DNA of 64,000 nt from CBDHCC01 sp965219235. Its GTDB lineage: Bacteria > Pseudomonadota > Alphaproteobacteria > Sphingomonadales > Sphingomonadaceae. Within the stretch, counting starts at the first letter, position 1; each line of letters opens with the position of its first letter. The notes under the pieces are model-generated. The model was not told the DNA's origin and ran no database searches. It saw only the letters and a list, made by a program, of their open reading frames with translations. This document shows positions 16,039 through 24,517 of this stretch, piece by piece. The stretch lies in NCBI GenBank assembly GCA_965219235.1, contig OZ244721.1:1426001-1490000 (forward strand), given 5' to 3'. The position numbers and the translations under genes are program-made.

Positions 16039-19000
16039 GTGCCGACACACATCATCGCGCCCGCCGCCGGTCGCCGCACCCTCCTGCTCACCGTCTCCGC
16101 CCTCGCGCTCGCCGCCGGCCTGCCCGGCGCCGCGCGCGCGCAGTTCACGCCGGCCGAACCCCGCGACCCCGCCGCGACCGACGGCGATCCGCAAACCAGG
16201 CAGGACGTCCCCTCCTCGAGCGAGGACGCCAACGTCAGCGACGAGACCGGCATCGTCATCACCGGCATCCGCGCCAGGATCGAATCCAGCCAGGCGATCA
16301 AGCGCGACGCCGACACCTTCGTCGATGCGGTCACGGCCGAGGACATCGGCGCGCTGCCCGACCGCTCGGTCACGGAGTCGCTGGCGCGCATACCCGGCGT
16401 GACGATCAACCGCTTCCAGGGGCAGGACGACCCCGACCACTTCTCCGTCGAAGGGTCCAACGTCGTCATACGCGGCCTGACCTATGTCCGGTCCGAATTC
16501 AACGGGCGCGATGCCTTTTCGGTCAACACCGGACGATCGCTCGGCTTTTCCGACGTGTCCCCCGAACTGCTGTCGAGCGTCGTCGTGTTCAAGAACGCGA
16601 CCGCCGACCGGGTCGAAGGCGGGATCGCCGGCCTGGTCGACCTGCGCACGCGCAAGCCGTTCGACAACCGCAAGCTGGTCGTCGCCGGGACGCTGGAAGG
16701 CCAGTATGGCGATATCCGCGAGAAGCTCGGCTACAACGGCTCCGCGCTGATCAGCGATGTGTTCTCCACCCCCATCGGGGATTTCGGCGCGCTGGTGAGC
16801 TACGGCCGGTCCAAGCTCTATTCGACCGCGTTCGGCACCCAGATCTCGGATTTCACCTACCGCCCCGAATATTCGACGGACGGCCAGTTCAACTTCGTCC
16901 CCCGGGGCGGCGGAACGAAGTCCCAAGATTTCGATCGCGGCCGGCAGACCTTCGACGCCTCGCTCCAGTTCGAATCGATCGACCAGCGCGCGAAGATCAC
17001 GCTGGAATATATCCGCGCCACCTCGCAGCAGCTGTGGGGCGAGAAGGTCATCGAGACGGATCTCGGCAACACCAATCAGCCGACCGGCGACGATTTCACG
17101 TTCGGCAACGACGGCGTCCTGACCTCCGGACTGCTCGCCGGGGGTGCTCCGAACCTTCAGTCCTTCATCTCGCGCGAGCAGGACACGAAGACCCGGACAC
17201 AGGATTACTCCATCAACGCGGAGCTGCACCCGACCGATCGCCTGACGATCGTGCTCGACGGCCAGTACGCGAAGGCCCACTCGGATCAAGTCGACATGTC
17301 GATCTACGGCGCGGTGACGCCGCTGTACGTCAGCGTGGCGCAGGGTGGGAACACGGTTCCCGATGTCGTCCAGGTGAACGGCGACGGGTCCGCGGCGACG
17401 CAGCTGAACGACATCGACAGCTACTACTACCGCGCGGCGATGGACCATGTGGAAGAGAACAACGGCCGCGAATACGCCTTCCGGGCGGACGCGAAGTACG
17501 ATTTCGACGGAGCGTTCCTGCGCGCGCTGCACGTGGGCAGCCGCTATTCGGACCGCGAACAGACCCGCAAGTACACGACCTACAACTGGGCCAATATCTC
17601 GGAGGTCTGGAACGGCGGCACAACACCCTTCACGGACACAGGGCCTCTGGCGGCGTCGCAGTTCGACTTTCCGGACTTCCAGCGCGGTCAGGTCGCCACG
17701 CCGGGACCCGGCTACTACATCGGCAACATCGTCCGGAATTATCGCAACGGATCGCTGCAGGATGCGCTGCTGGCTGCGCGAACGGGTGGCAACTGGGTGC
17801 CGCTCGACCAACGCCCGGGCGTGATTCCCGGAACACCCTACCTGCCGGGCGATATCAACAATTCGGCCGAGCAGACCTACGCCGCCTATGGCCGGTTGGA
17901 CTTCGGTCTGCGCGACCTCTTCGAAGGCAACGCCGAGTTGTCCGGCAATATCGGTATCCGCTATGCCAAAACGGATTTCCAGACCCGGGGTTTCGTTTCG
18001 ACGCCCAACGTCGCCCTTCTCTTCGGAGGACAGGATGGCGTCGACCCTCGACCGGGCCAGACAGGACAGGTGACGCAGGCCAACGCGCTGGCTGTCGCGC
18101 AATTCCGCTGTGCGACAGTCGCCGCGAATCAGACGGCGCCCGGCTACTGCCTCCTGTCGACCGATCGCCTGCAGCAGCTCATCAACTTCAGCGACAACAG
18201 CTCCAGCGGGGTGTCGCTGCGCAACAGCTATGACGATTTCCTGCCCTCGCTGAACGTGAATCTCCGCTTCAACGACAAGTTCATCATTCGCGCGGCCGTC
18301 TCACGGGCTCTGACGCGTCCCGATTTCGGCGCGACGGCATTCAGCGCCACGCTGTTCCCGTCGGATTTCGCATCGATCCAGTCGGGAGGCGGCGACGTGG
18401 CGACGGCGCCGCTGTTCACGACCTTCACCGGCGGTGCGCGGCTGACGGGTGTGCGCGCCTGGAACTATGACGTCGGTCTGGAATACTATTTCAAGCCAAG
18501 CGCCTCGCTGACCTTCAACGCCTTCTACAAGGATTTGAAGAATATCCTGGCCGACGGGTCGAACATCCAGCAGTTCGGCAATGGAAACGGGCTGACCACC
18601 GACACGCAGGTCAATCAGCAGGTGAACATCGGCAAGGGGAGCGTGAAGGGCTTCGAAGTCGGTTATTCCCAGTTCTATGATTTCCTTCCGGGGGCATTCG
18701 GCGGCTTGGGCTTCGAGGGCAACTACACCTACCTCGATCCGTCGAGCTTTCCCAACCAGGTCACCGAACCGCGCTATGTCGGCCTGCAGCTGCCGCTGCA
18801 GCAATTGTCGAAGCACACGTTCAACGCGTCGGGTCTGTACGAGAAATACGGCATATCGGCCCGCGTCTCGTACAACTGGCGCAGCCGGTTTCTGCTGGCG
18901 CCACGCGACGTGATCAATCCCTTCTCACCGATCTACAATGCGAAAGGCGGGCAGCTGGACGCGTCGATCTTTTATACGCTGACACCGAACATCAAGCTGG

Positions 19001-19155
19001 GCGTGCAGGGCAACAACCTGCTCGATCAGGTGACGATAACCGAGCAGCAGACGGCTTACAATCTGGGCGGCGACAACATCGCCGGGCCGAAGGCACCTCG
19101 CTCCTATTTTCGAAACGATCGTCGCTTCAGCTTCGGAGTTCGCTTCAACTTCTGA
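16039..19155 (+). CDS. TonB-dependent receptor (carbohydrate-type, outer membrane)
   Basis: A 1038-residue outer-membrane receptor. A signal peptide (TLLLTVSALALAAGLPGAAR) ends near residue 35. The TonB-proximal VITGIR motif and plug domain follow (DAVTAEDIGALPDRSVTESL, IPGVTINR, VVIRGL, VEGGIAGLVDLRTRKP, about residues 70-210). The rest is a 22-strand type barrel ending in the aromatic GVRFNF terminus. Its length fits the oligosaccharide-importing TBDRs of sphingomonads. GTG at 16039 follows a strong GGGGAGG by 9 nt; TTG at 16021 is less likely. It should import glycan fragments released by the GH5 enzyme, and is flanked by glycosidase and halogenase genes. Confidence 0.95.
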   Translation: MPTHIIAPAAGRRTLLLTVSALALAAGLPGAARAQFTPAEPRDPAATDGDPQTRQDVPSSSEDANVSDETGIVITGIRARIESSQAIKRDADTFVDAVTAEDIGALPDRSVTESLARIPGVTINRFQGQDDPDHFSVEGSNVVIRGLTYVRSEFNGRDAFSVNTGRSLGFSDVSPELLSSVVVFKNATADRVEGGIAGLVDLRTRKPFDNRKLVVAGTLEGQYGDIREKLGYNGSALISDVFSTPIGDFGALVSYGRSKLYSTAFGTQISDFTYRPEYSTDGQFNFVPRGGGTKSQDFDRGRQTFDASLQFESIDQRAKITLEYIRATSQQLWGEKVIETDLGNTNQPTGDDFTFGNDGVLTSGLLAGGAPNLQSFISREQDTKTRTQDYSINAELHPTDRLTIVLDGQYAKAHSDQVDMSIYGAVTPLYVSVAQGGNTVPDVVQVNGDGSAATQLNDIDSYYYRAAMDHVEENNGREYAFRADAKYDFDGAFLRALHVGSRYSDREQTRKYTTYNWANISEVWNGGTTPFTDTGPLAASQFDFPDFQRGQVATPGPGYYIGNIVRNYRNGSLQDALLAARTGGNWVPLDQRPGVIPGTPYLPGDINNSAEQTYAAYGRLDFGLRDLFEGNAELSGNIGIRYAKTDFQTRGFVSTPNVALLFGGQDGVDPRPGQTGQVTQANALAVAQFRCATVAANQTAPGYCLLSTDRLQQLINFSDNSSSGVSLRNSYDDFLPSLNVNLRFNDKFIIRAAVSRALTRPDFGATAFSATLFPSDFASIQSGGGDVATAPLFTTFTGGARLTGVRAWNYDVGLEYYFKPSASLTFNAFYKDLKNILADGSNIQQFGNGNGLTTDTQVNQQVNIGKGSVKGFEVGYSQFYDFLPGAFGGLGFEGNYTYLDPSSFPNQVTEPRYVGLQLPLQQLSKHTFNASGLYEKYGISARVSYNWRSRFLLAPRDVINPFSPIYNAKGGQLDASIFYTLTPNIKLGVQGNNLLDQVTITEQQTAYNLGGDNIAGPKAPRSYFRNDRRFSFGVRFNF

Positions 19156-19227
19156 CCCCAGCATCGGCCGGCGGAGACCGACTTGGCCGGCTGATCGCTG
19201 ACGTTCCGATTTGCTGGAGACACGACG

Positions 19228-21822
19228 ATGATCCGCGCGACCCTCGCCGTCAGGACCAGGGTCGCGACGCGCGCCCTGTGCGCCTTCTTGATCCCCGCAG
19301 CGCTCGCCGGGTGCGCCACGCTGCCCGTCGATCCGGCGCTCGACCCGACGCCCGCGGCGCCGTCGATCGCTCTGGGAACCGGCGACGCCGTCATCCACCC
19401 GGAGTTGTGGCGGCAGGGGCACTCCTTCCTCCCTCCTGTGCCCGCGCAGGAGCAGCGGATCGCCGCCCTGCTGGCAAAGATGACCGTCGAGGAAAAGGTC
19501 GGCCAGATCATCCAGGCCGACATCGGCTCCGTCACGCCTGAGGAGGCGCGCGACTACCATCTCGGCTCCATCCTGAACGGCGGCAACAGCGCGCCGGGCA
19601 ACGACAACCACGCGCCGCCGTCGGAGTGGGTGACGCTGGCCGACGCCTTCTGGCGCGCCTCCACCGACATGGCCGGCGGACGCACCGCCATCCCGGTGAT
19701 GTGGGGCACCGACGCGGTGCACGGCCACAACAAGGCGATCGGGGCCACCATCTTCCCGCACAATATCGGGCTCGGCGCGGCCGACGACCCCGACCTGATG
19801 GAGGAGATCGGGCGCGTCACCGCGCGCGAGGTGCGCGTGACCGGGCTCGACTGGACCTTCGCGCCGACCATCGCGGTCGCCCGCGACGACCGCTGGGGCC
19901 GCACCTACGAGAGCTATTCGGAAGACCCGCGCATCGTCGCCGCCTACGCCCCGCGTATCGTCGAGGGGCTGCAGGGCAAGTCCGGTCAGCCGGGCTTCCT
20001 GACCGGCGAGCACCTGATGGCGACCGCCAAGCACTTCGTGGGCGACGGCGGCACGACCAATGGCAAGGACCAGGGCGACAACGCCATGACGGAGGTGCAG
20101 CTGCGCGACCTTCAGGCCGCCGGCTACCTCCCGGCGATCGAGGCCGGCGTCCAGTCGGTGATGGCGTCCTACAACAGCTGGCACGGGCAGAAAATGCACG
20201 GGTTCAAGCCCTTGCTGACCGACGTGCTGCGCGGCCGATATGGGTTCGACGGCTTCGTCGTGGGCGACTGGAACGGCCATGGGCAGGTCGCCGGCTGCAC
20301 GGCCACCGACTGCCCGCAGTCGCTGATGGCGGGCCTCGACCTCTACATGGCGCCCGACAGCTGGAAAGGCCTGTACGAGAACACGCTCAAGGAGGTTAAG
20401 GCCGGCACCATCCCCATGGCGCGGCTGGACGAGGCCGTCGCCCGCATCCTGCGCGTCAAGCTCAGGTCTGGACTGTTCGAGGCCGGGCTGCCGTCCAAGC
20501 GACCGCTCGCCGGACGCTTCGAGCTGCTCGGCGGGCCGGAGCACATGGCGCTCGCCAGGCGCGCGGTGCGCGAGTCGCTCGTGCTGCTCAAGAACGACGG
20601 CGTGCTGCCGGTGAAGCCGGGTGCCACCGTGGCCGTGCTGGGCGACGGCGCGGACGACATCGGCAAGCAGTCGGGCGGCTGGACGGTCGGCTGGCAGGGC
20701 ACCGGCAATACGCGCGCCGACTTCCCCCACGGCCGCTCGATCGTCGACGGGCTGAGGACGGCGGTGGCCGAGAGCGGCGGCACGGCGACGCTGGCGACCG
20801 ACGTCGCCGCCGTCGTACGCGCGAAGCCGGACGTGGCGATCGTGGTGTTCGGCGAGGACCCCTATGCCGAGTTCCAGGGCGACCGCGACAATGTCGACTT
20901 CGCGCCGACGGAGCCGCTCGACATGCTCCGACGGCTGAAGGCGGCGGGCGTGCCGACCGTGTCGGTGTTCCTGTCGGGACGGCCGCTCTGGACCAATCCG
21001 GAGATCAACGCGTCCGACGCCTTCGTCGCCGCCTGGCTGCCCGGCACGGCCGGCGACGGCGTGGCCGACGTGCTGGTGGCGGGCCGCGACGGCAGGCCGC
21101 GCACCGACTTTCGCGGCCGGCTGTCCTTCTCCTGGCCCAAGTCGTCGGCCGACGCGCGGCTGAACGTCGGCGATCCGGGCTACGACCCGCTGTTCGCCTA
21201 TGGCTACGGTCTGTCCTACGCGCACCCCGGCCGCGTCGGCGCCCTGCCCGAGGACGAGGCTCTGGAGGGCGTCGCGAAGGCCGACCTGACGAAGCTGATG
21301 GCCGCCGGCGTCGCCAAGGCGCCCTGGCGGATGCGAGTATCCGACGCGACAGGCACTCGCGAACTGCCGACCGGCGCCGGCCGCTCTCCCGGCGGTGACG
21401 TGGTCGTGACGGCCGCCGACGACCGCGCGCAGGAGGACATGCGCGTCATCCGCTTCGCCGGGCCAGGGCGGCTCGCCCTGGTGACCGACGCCACCGACCT
21501 GACGCGCGAGGCGAACGGCGACATGGCGGTGCGCTTCGCCTACCGGGTGGAGAGCGCGGAGGGCGAGCGGCTGAGCCTCGGCGGCCTGTGCGGCGGCTCC
21601 GGCCGGTGCGGCGGCCTGATCGACCTGACGCGCGGCTTCAAGGCCGCCGCGGGGGCCGGCTGGAAGACCGCGACGGTCAAGCTCGGCTGTCTGTCCGACG
21701 CGGGCGTGGACGTGGGGACACTGACCTCTCCCTTCGCGCTCGACTCCTCGGGCGGCTTCACGATCGACCTGCGCGAGGTGGCGCTGGTCCAGAACGACGG
21801 GTCGGCCAGCTGCGGGCTGTAG
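19228..21822 (+). CDS. Glycoside hydrolase family 3 lipoprotein (exo-beta-glucosidase, ExoP-like)
   Basis: An 864-residue GH3 enzyme. Residues 1-29 form a lipoprotein signal with lipobox LAGC (Cys29), so it is probably membrane-anchored in the periplasm or outer membrane. The N-terminal barrel has MWGTDAVHGHNKAIGATIFP and TAKHFVGDGGT; the nucleophile is Asp347 in FVVGDWNGH. A GH3 C-domain and an extra C-terminal ligand-binding-like domain follow, matching the ExoP-type 1,4-beta-glucosidases. It lies 72 bp after the TBDR gene on the same strand, probably co-transcribed, and should trim imported oligosaccharides. Confidence 0.93.
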   Translation: MIRATLAVRTRVATRALCAFLIPAALAGCATLPVDPALDPTPAAPSIALGTGDAVIHPELWRQGHSFLPPVPAQEQRIAALLAKMTVEEKVGQIIQADIGSVTPEEARDYHLGSILNGGNSAPGNDNHAPPSEWVTLADAFWRASTDMAGGRTAIPVMWGTDAVHGHNKAIGATIFPHNIGLGAADDPDLMEEIGRVTAREVRVTGLDWTFAPTIAVARDDRWGRTYESYSEDPRIVAAYAPRIVEGLQGKSGQPGFLTGEHLMATAKHFVGDGGTTNGKDQGDNAMTEVQLRDLQAAGYLPAIEAGVQSVMASYNSWHGQKMHGFKPLLTDVLRGRYGFDGFVVGDWNGHGQVAGCTATDCPQSLMAGLDLYMAPDSWKGLYENTLKEVKAGTIPMARLDEAVARILRVKLRSGLFEAGLPSKRPLAGRFELLGGPEHMALARRAVRESLVLLKNDGVLPVKPGATVAVLGDGADDIGKQSGGWTVGWQGTGNTRADFPHGRSIVDGLRTAVAESGGTATLATDVAAVVRAKPDVAIVVFGEDPYAEFQGDRDNVDFAPTEPLDMLRRLKAAGVPTVSVFLSGRPLWTNPEINASDAFVAAWLPGTAGDGVADVLVAGRDGRPRTDFRGRLSFSWPKSSADARLNVGDPGYDPLFAYGYGLSYAHPGRVGALPEDEALEGVAKADLTKLMAAGVAKAPWRMRVSDATGTRELPTGAGRSPGGDVVVTAADDRAQEDMRVIRFAGPGRLALVTDATDLTREANGDMAVRFAYRVESAEGERLSLGGLCGGSGRCGGLIDLTRGFKAAAGAGWKTATVKLGCLSDAGVDVGTLTSPFALDSSGGFTIDLREVALVQNDGSASCGL

Positions 21823-21874
21823 CCCGCCGCACCACCCTTTGCCGCGCCCGCGCGGGCGGTCTAGCGTCGCGCCC

Positions 21875-22921
21875 ATGAGCCTGGACCTCGCCCCCTCCGA
21901 TCTGGCCGAGCGCGGCGTGGCGGAGTTCGCCCCCGGCGCGATCGACCGGCGGCGGTTCGAGGACGAGGTCGTGCCCGCCGGCCGCCCGGCCGTCCTGCGC
22001 GGGCTGGTCGCCGACTGGCCCGTCACCCGCGCCGCCGGCGCCTCGCCCGCCGCGCTGGCGGCCTATCTGAAGCCGCTGGCGGGACCCCGCACGGCGGAGA
22101 CGCTGATCGGGCCACCGGAAATGGCCGGGCGCTATTTCTACAACGCGGACCTGAGCGGCTTCAACTTCAAGCGCGACACGGTTCCCTACGCCGCCGTGCT
22201 CGACAAGCTGGTGGCGCAGGCCGACGCGCCCCGGCCGCTCAGCATCTACGCCGGCTCGGCCGACGCCCGCACGCTGCTGCCGGGCTTCGCCGAGGCCAAT
22301 CCCCAGCCGCTGCTGCCCGCCACCGTCGACCCGCGCGTGTGGCTGGGCAGCGCGAGCCGGGTGGCGGCCCATTACGACACCTCGCACAACATCGCCTGCG
22401 CGGTGTCCGGCGCCCGGCGCTTCGTCGTCTTTCCGCCCGGCCAGATCGGCAACCTCTATATCGGACCGCTCGACACCACGATCGCCGGGCCGCCCGCCAG
22501 CCTGGTGGACATGGCCGAGCCGGACTTCGAGCGCCATCCGCGCTTCGCCCGGGCTCTCGAGGCGGCGGTCGTCGTCGACCTCGCGCCCGGCGACGCGCTC
22601 TACCTGCCGCCGCTCTGGTGGCACCATGTGCAGGCGTTCGGGGCGGTCAACCTGCTGGTCAACCACTGGTGGCGCGATCCCCGGGTCGGCCCGGCCTTCG
22701 AGGCGCTGATGCTGGCCGGCGAGAGCCTGCGCGACGTGGGCGCGGCGGAGCGGGCGAGCTGGCGCGCCTTCTTCGATCACTATGTCTTCGGCGACACGGC
22801 GCCCGGCGCGGGCGAGCACATTCCGGAGGCGGCGCGCGGCGCGCTGGGGCCACCCTCGCCCGAACGCCGCCGCCATGTGCTCGCCTTCGTCGCCGAGCGG
22901 ATAGGCAAGCTGCTTCGATAA
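21875..22921 (+). CDS. Cupin-like/JmjC-domain protein (cupin_8)
   Basis: A 348-residue protein with the cupin_8/JmjC fold. PAVLRGLVADWP is the family start. The metal-binding HxD is in AHYDTSHN, with the distal His in LWWHHVQ, so an Fe(II)/2-oxoglutarate-type centre is plausible. Such proteins recur beside TBDR and tryptophan-halogenase genes in sphingomonad and Caulobacter sugar loci, but their substrate is unknown. ATG at 21875 was preferred to an upstream start at 21839. It follows the GH3 gene by 52 bp and may belong to the TBDR transcript. Confidence 0.85.
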   Translation: MSLDLAPSDLAERGVAEFAPGAIDRRRFEDEVVPAGRPAVLRGLVADWPVTRAAGASPAALAAYLKPLAGPRTAETLIGPPEMAGRYFYNADLSGFNFKRDTVPYAAVLDKLVAQADAPRPLSIYAGSADARTLLPGFAEANPQPLLPATVDPRVWLGSASRVAAHYDTSHNIACAVSGARRFVVFPPGQIGNLYIGPLDTTIAGPPASLVDMAEPDFERHPRFARALEAAVVVDLAPGDALYLPPLWWHHVQAFGAVNLLVNHWWRDPRVGPAFEALMLAGESLRDVGAAERASWRAFFDHYVFGDTAPGAGEHIPEAARGALGPPSPERRRHVLAFVAERIGKLLR

Positions 22922-23003
22922 ACATCCCGGTCTTCCCGGAGTGGAACCTGGTGGACGGTGCGGGTTGAGAACGAGGCTTGCTCCCCGCGTCATACCGGCG
23001 TTA

Positions 23004-23015
23004 GGTAGCGCTAAC
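23004..23015. promoter_or_regulatory. Predicted XylR operator (site B) upstream of the MFS transporter
   Basis: GGTAGCGCTAAC, the exact reverse complement of GTTAGCGCTACC, lies 37 bp before the transporter start codon, where it would overlap the promoter or transcription start. Confidence 0.75.
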
Positions 23016-23051
23016 ATCCGGCTTCGAGACCGGATCGAAGGGGAGAGTGGG

Positions 23052-24464
23052 ATGGAACCGACCGTGGAGACCGAGCGCGCCAATCTGCCGCTCATTCTGG
23101 CCATCGTCTCGGTGGCGACGATCGGCGGCCTGCTGTTCGGCTATGACTCGGGCGCGGTGAACGGCACGCAGGACGGCCTCACCAGCGCCTTCCGGCTGAG
23201 CGAGGGCGGGCTGGGCTTCACCGTCGGCTCGCTCCTGATCGGGTGTTTCGTCGGCGCGTTCCTGGCCGGGCGGCTGGCCGACCTGCTGGGCCGCCGCACC
23301 GTCATGATGCTGGCCGCCGTGCTGTTCGTGATCGGCGCGGTCGTGCAGGGGCTGTCGAACGTCCACGCCCTCTTCGTCGCGGCGCGCATCCTGGGCGGCA
23401 TGGCGGTGGGCGCGGCGAGCGTGCTGTCGCCCGCCTACATCTCTGAGGTCGCGCCCGCGAACATCCGCGGACGCATGACCACCATGCAGCAGATCATGAT
23501 CATCGTCGGCCTGACCGCGGCCTTCGTGGTCAACTATTTCCTGGCCGACGCCGCCGGCCAGTCGACCAACAGCTTCTGGGCCGGTCTGCCGGCGTGGCGC
23601 TGGATGTACCTGATGCAGGCGGTGCCCGCCGTCGTGTTCCTGATCGCGCTGGTCTTCATCCCCGAATCCCCGCGCTTCCTGGTGTCCAAGGGCCGCCACA
23701 GCCAAGCGACGGACGTGCTGACCCGCCTGTTCGGCGCGACGGTGGCGCGCGCCAAGCTCACGGAGATCCGCGACAGCTTCGCCGCCGACCACCGGCCGTC
23801 GCTCCGCGATGTGCTGGACCCGATCACGGGCAAGGTTCGTCCGATCCTGTGGGCCGGCCTGCTGCTCGCGGTGTTCCAGCAGCTGGTCGGCATCAACGTG
23901 ATCTTCTACTATGGCGAGACCCTGTGGAAGCTGGCCGGCGTCAGCGAGGAGGTGGCGCTCCAGCGCAACATCCTGTCGGGCGCGGTGTCGATCGCCGCGT
24001 GCCTGGTCACCATCGCGCTGGTCGACCGGATCGGGCGCAAGCCGCTGCTGCTCGCGGGGTCCGCCGGCATGGCGCTGTCGCTGGCCGCCATGACCTACGC
24101 CTTCGCCAATGGCGACCTGGACGCGACGGGCCAGCTGTCGCTCAACCCGTCGCTGGGTCTCATCGCGCTGGTCGCGGCCAACGTCTACGTCGTCTTCTTC
24201 AACGTCAGCTGGGGTCCGGTGATGTGGGTCATGCTGGGCGAGATGTTCCCCAACCAGATCCGCGGCTCCGCGCTCGCCATCTGCGGCTTTGCCCAGTGGA
24301 TGGCGAACTATCTGATCGCGCAGAGCTTTCCGGTCATGGCGTCCGGTCTGGGGCTGGCGGTGACCTACAGCGTCTACACCGCCTCGGCGTTCGTTTCGTT
24401 CTTCCTGGTGAAGGCGTTCATCACCGAGACCAAGGGTCGCGAGCTGGAGGAGATGCCGGGGTGA
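23052..24464 (+). CDS. xylE: Sugar porter family MFS transporter (XylE-like)
   Basis: A 470-residue, 12-helix major facilitator. It carries the sugar-porter signatures GGLLFGYDSGAVNG in helix 1, GRLADLLGRR after helix 2, PESPRFL before the central loop, QQLVGINVIFYYG in helix 7, DRIGRKPLLL after helix 8, and TKGRELEEM at the end. It is likely a proton symporter for xylose or another monosaccharide, moving sugars from periplasm to cytoplasm. A XylR-type operator just upstream supports xylose import. ATG at 23052 was chosen over an upstream start because the family begins close to helix 1 and GGGAGAG precedes it. Confidence 0.9.
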   Translation: MEPTVETERANLPLILAIVSVATIGGLLFGYDSGAVNGTQDGLTSAFRLSEGGLGFTVGSLLIGCFVGAFLAGRLADLLGRRTVMMLAAVLFVIGAVVQGLSNVHALFVAARILGGMAVGAASVLSPAYISEVAPANIRGRMTTMQQIMIIVGLTAAFVVNYFLADAAGQSTNSFWAGLPAWRWMYLMQAVPAVVFLIALVFIPESPRFLVSKGRHSQATDVLTRLFGATVARAKLTEIRDSFAADHRPSLRDVLDPITGKVRPILWAGLLLAVFQQLVGINVIFYYGETLWKLAGVSEEVALQRNILSGAVSIAACLVTIALVDRIGRKPLLLAGSAGMALSLAAMTYAFANGDLDATGQLSLNPSLGLIALVAANVYVVFFNVSWGPVMWVMLGEMFPNQIRGSALAICGFAQWMANYLIAQSFPVMASGLGLAVTYSVYTASAFVSFFLVKAFITETKGRELEEMPG

Positions 24465-24485
24465 CGGCTCAGAAACCGTGTGCAA

Positions 24486-24509
24486 CCCTCTCCCCTGAAG
24501 GGGAGAGGG
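24486..24509. terminator. Convergent-gene hairpin (bidirectional terminator candidate)
   Basis: CCCTCTCCCC and GGGGAGAGGG form a perfect 10-bp stem with a TGAA loop between the convergent transporter and GH3 genes. No T-run follows on either strand. It resembles the end hairpins of the composite repeats elsewhere in the window. Confidence 0.55.
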
Positions 24510-24517
24510 ACTCGAAG

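Noticed and set aside
14949..18233. 1094-codon plus-strand frame across halogenase and TBDR
   Set aside because: Arg-rich shadow in a wrong frame over two clear genes on opposite strands.
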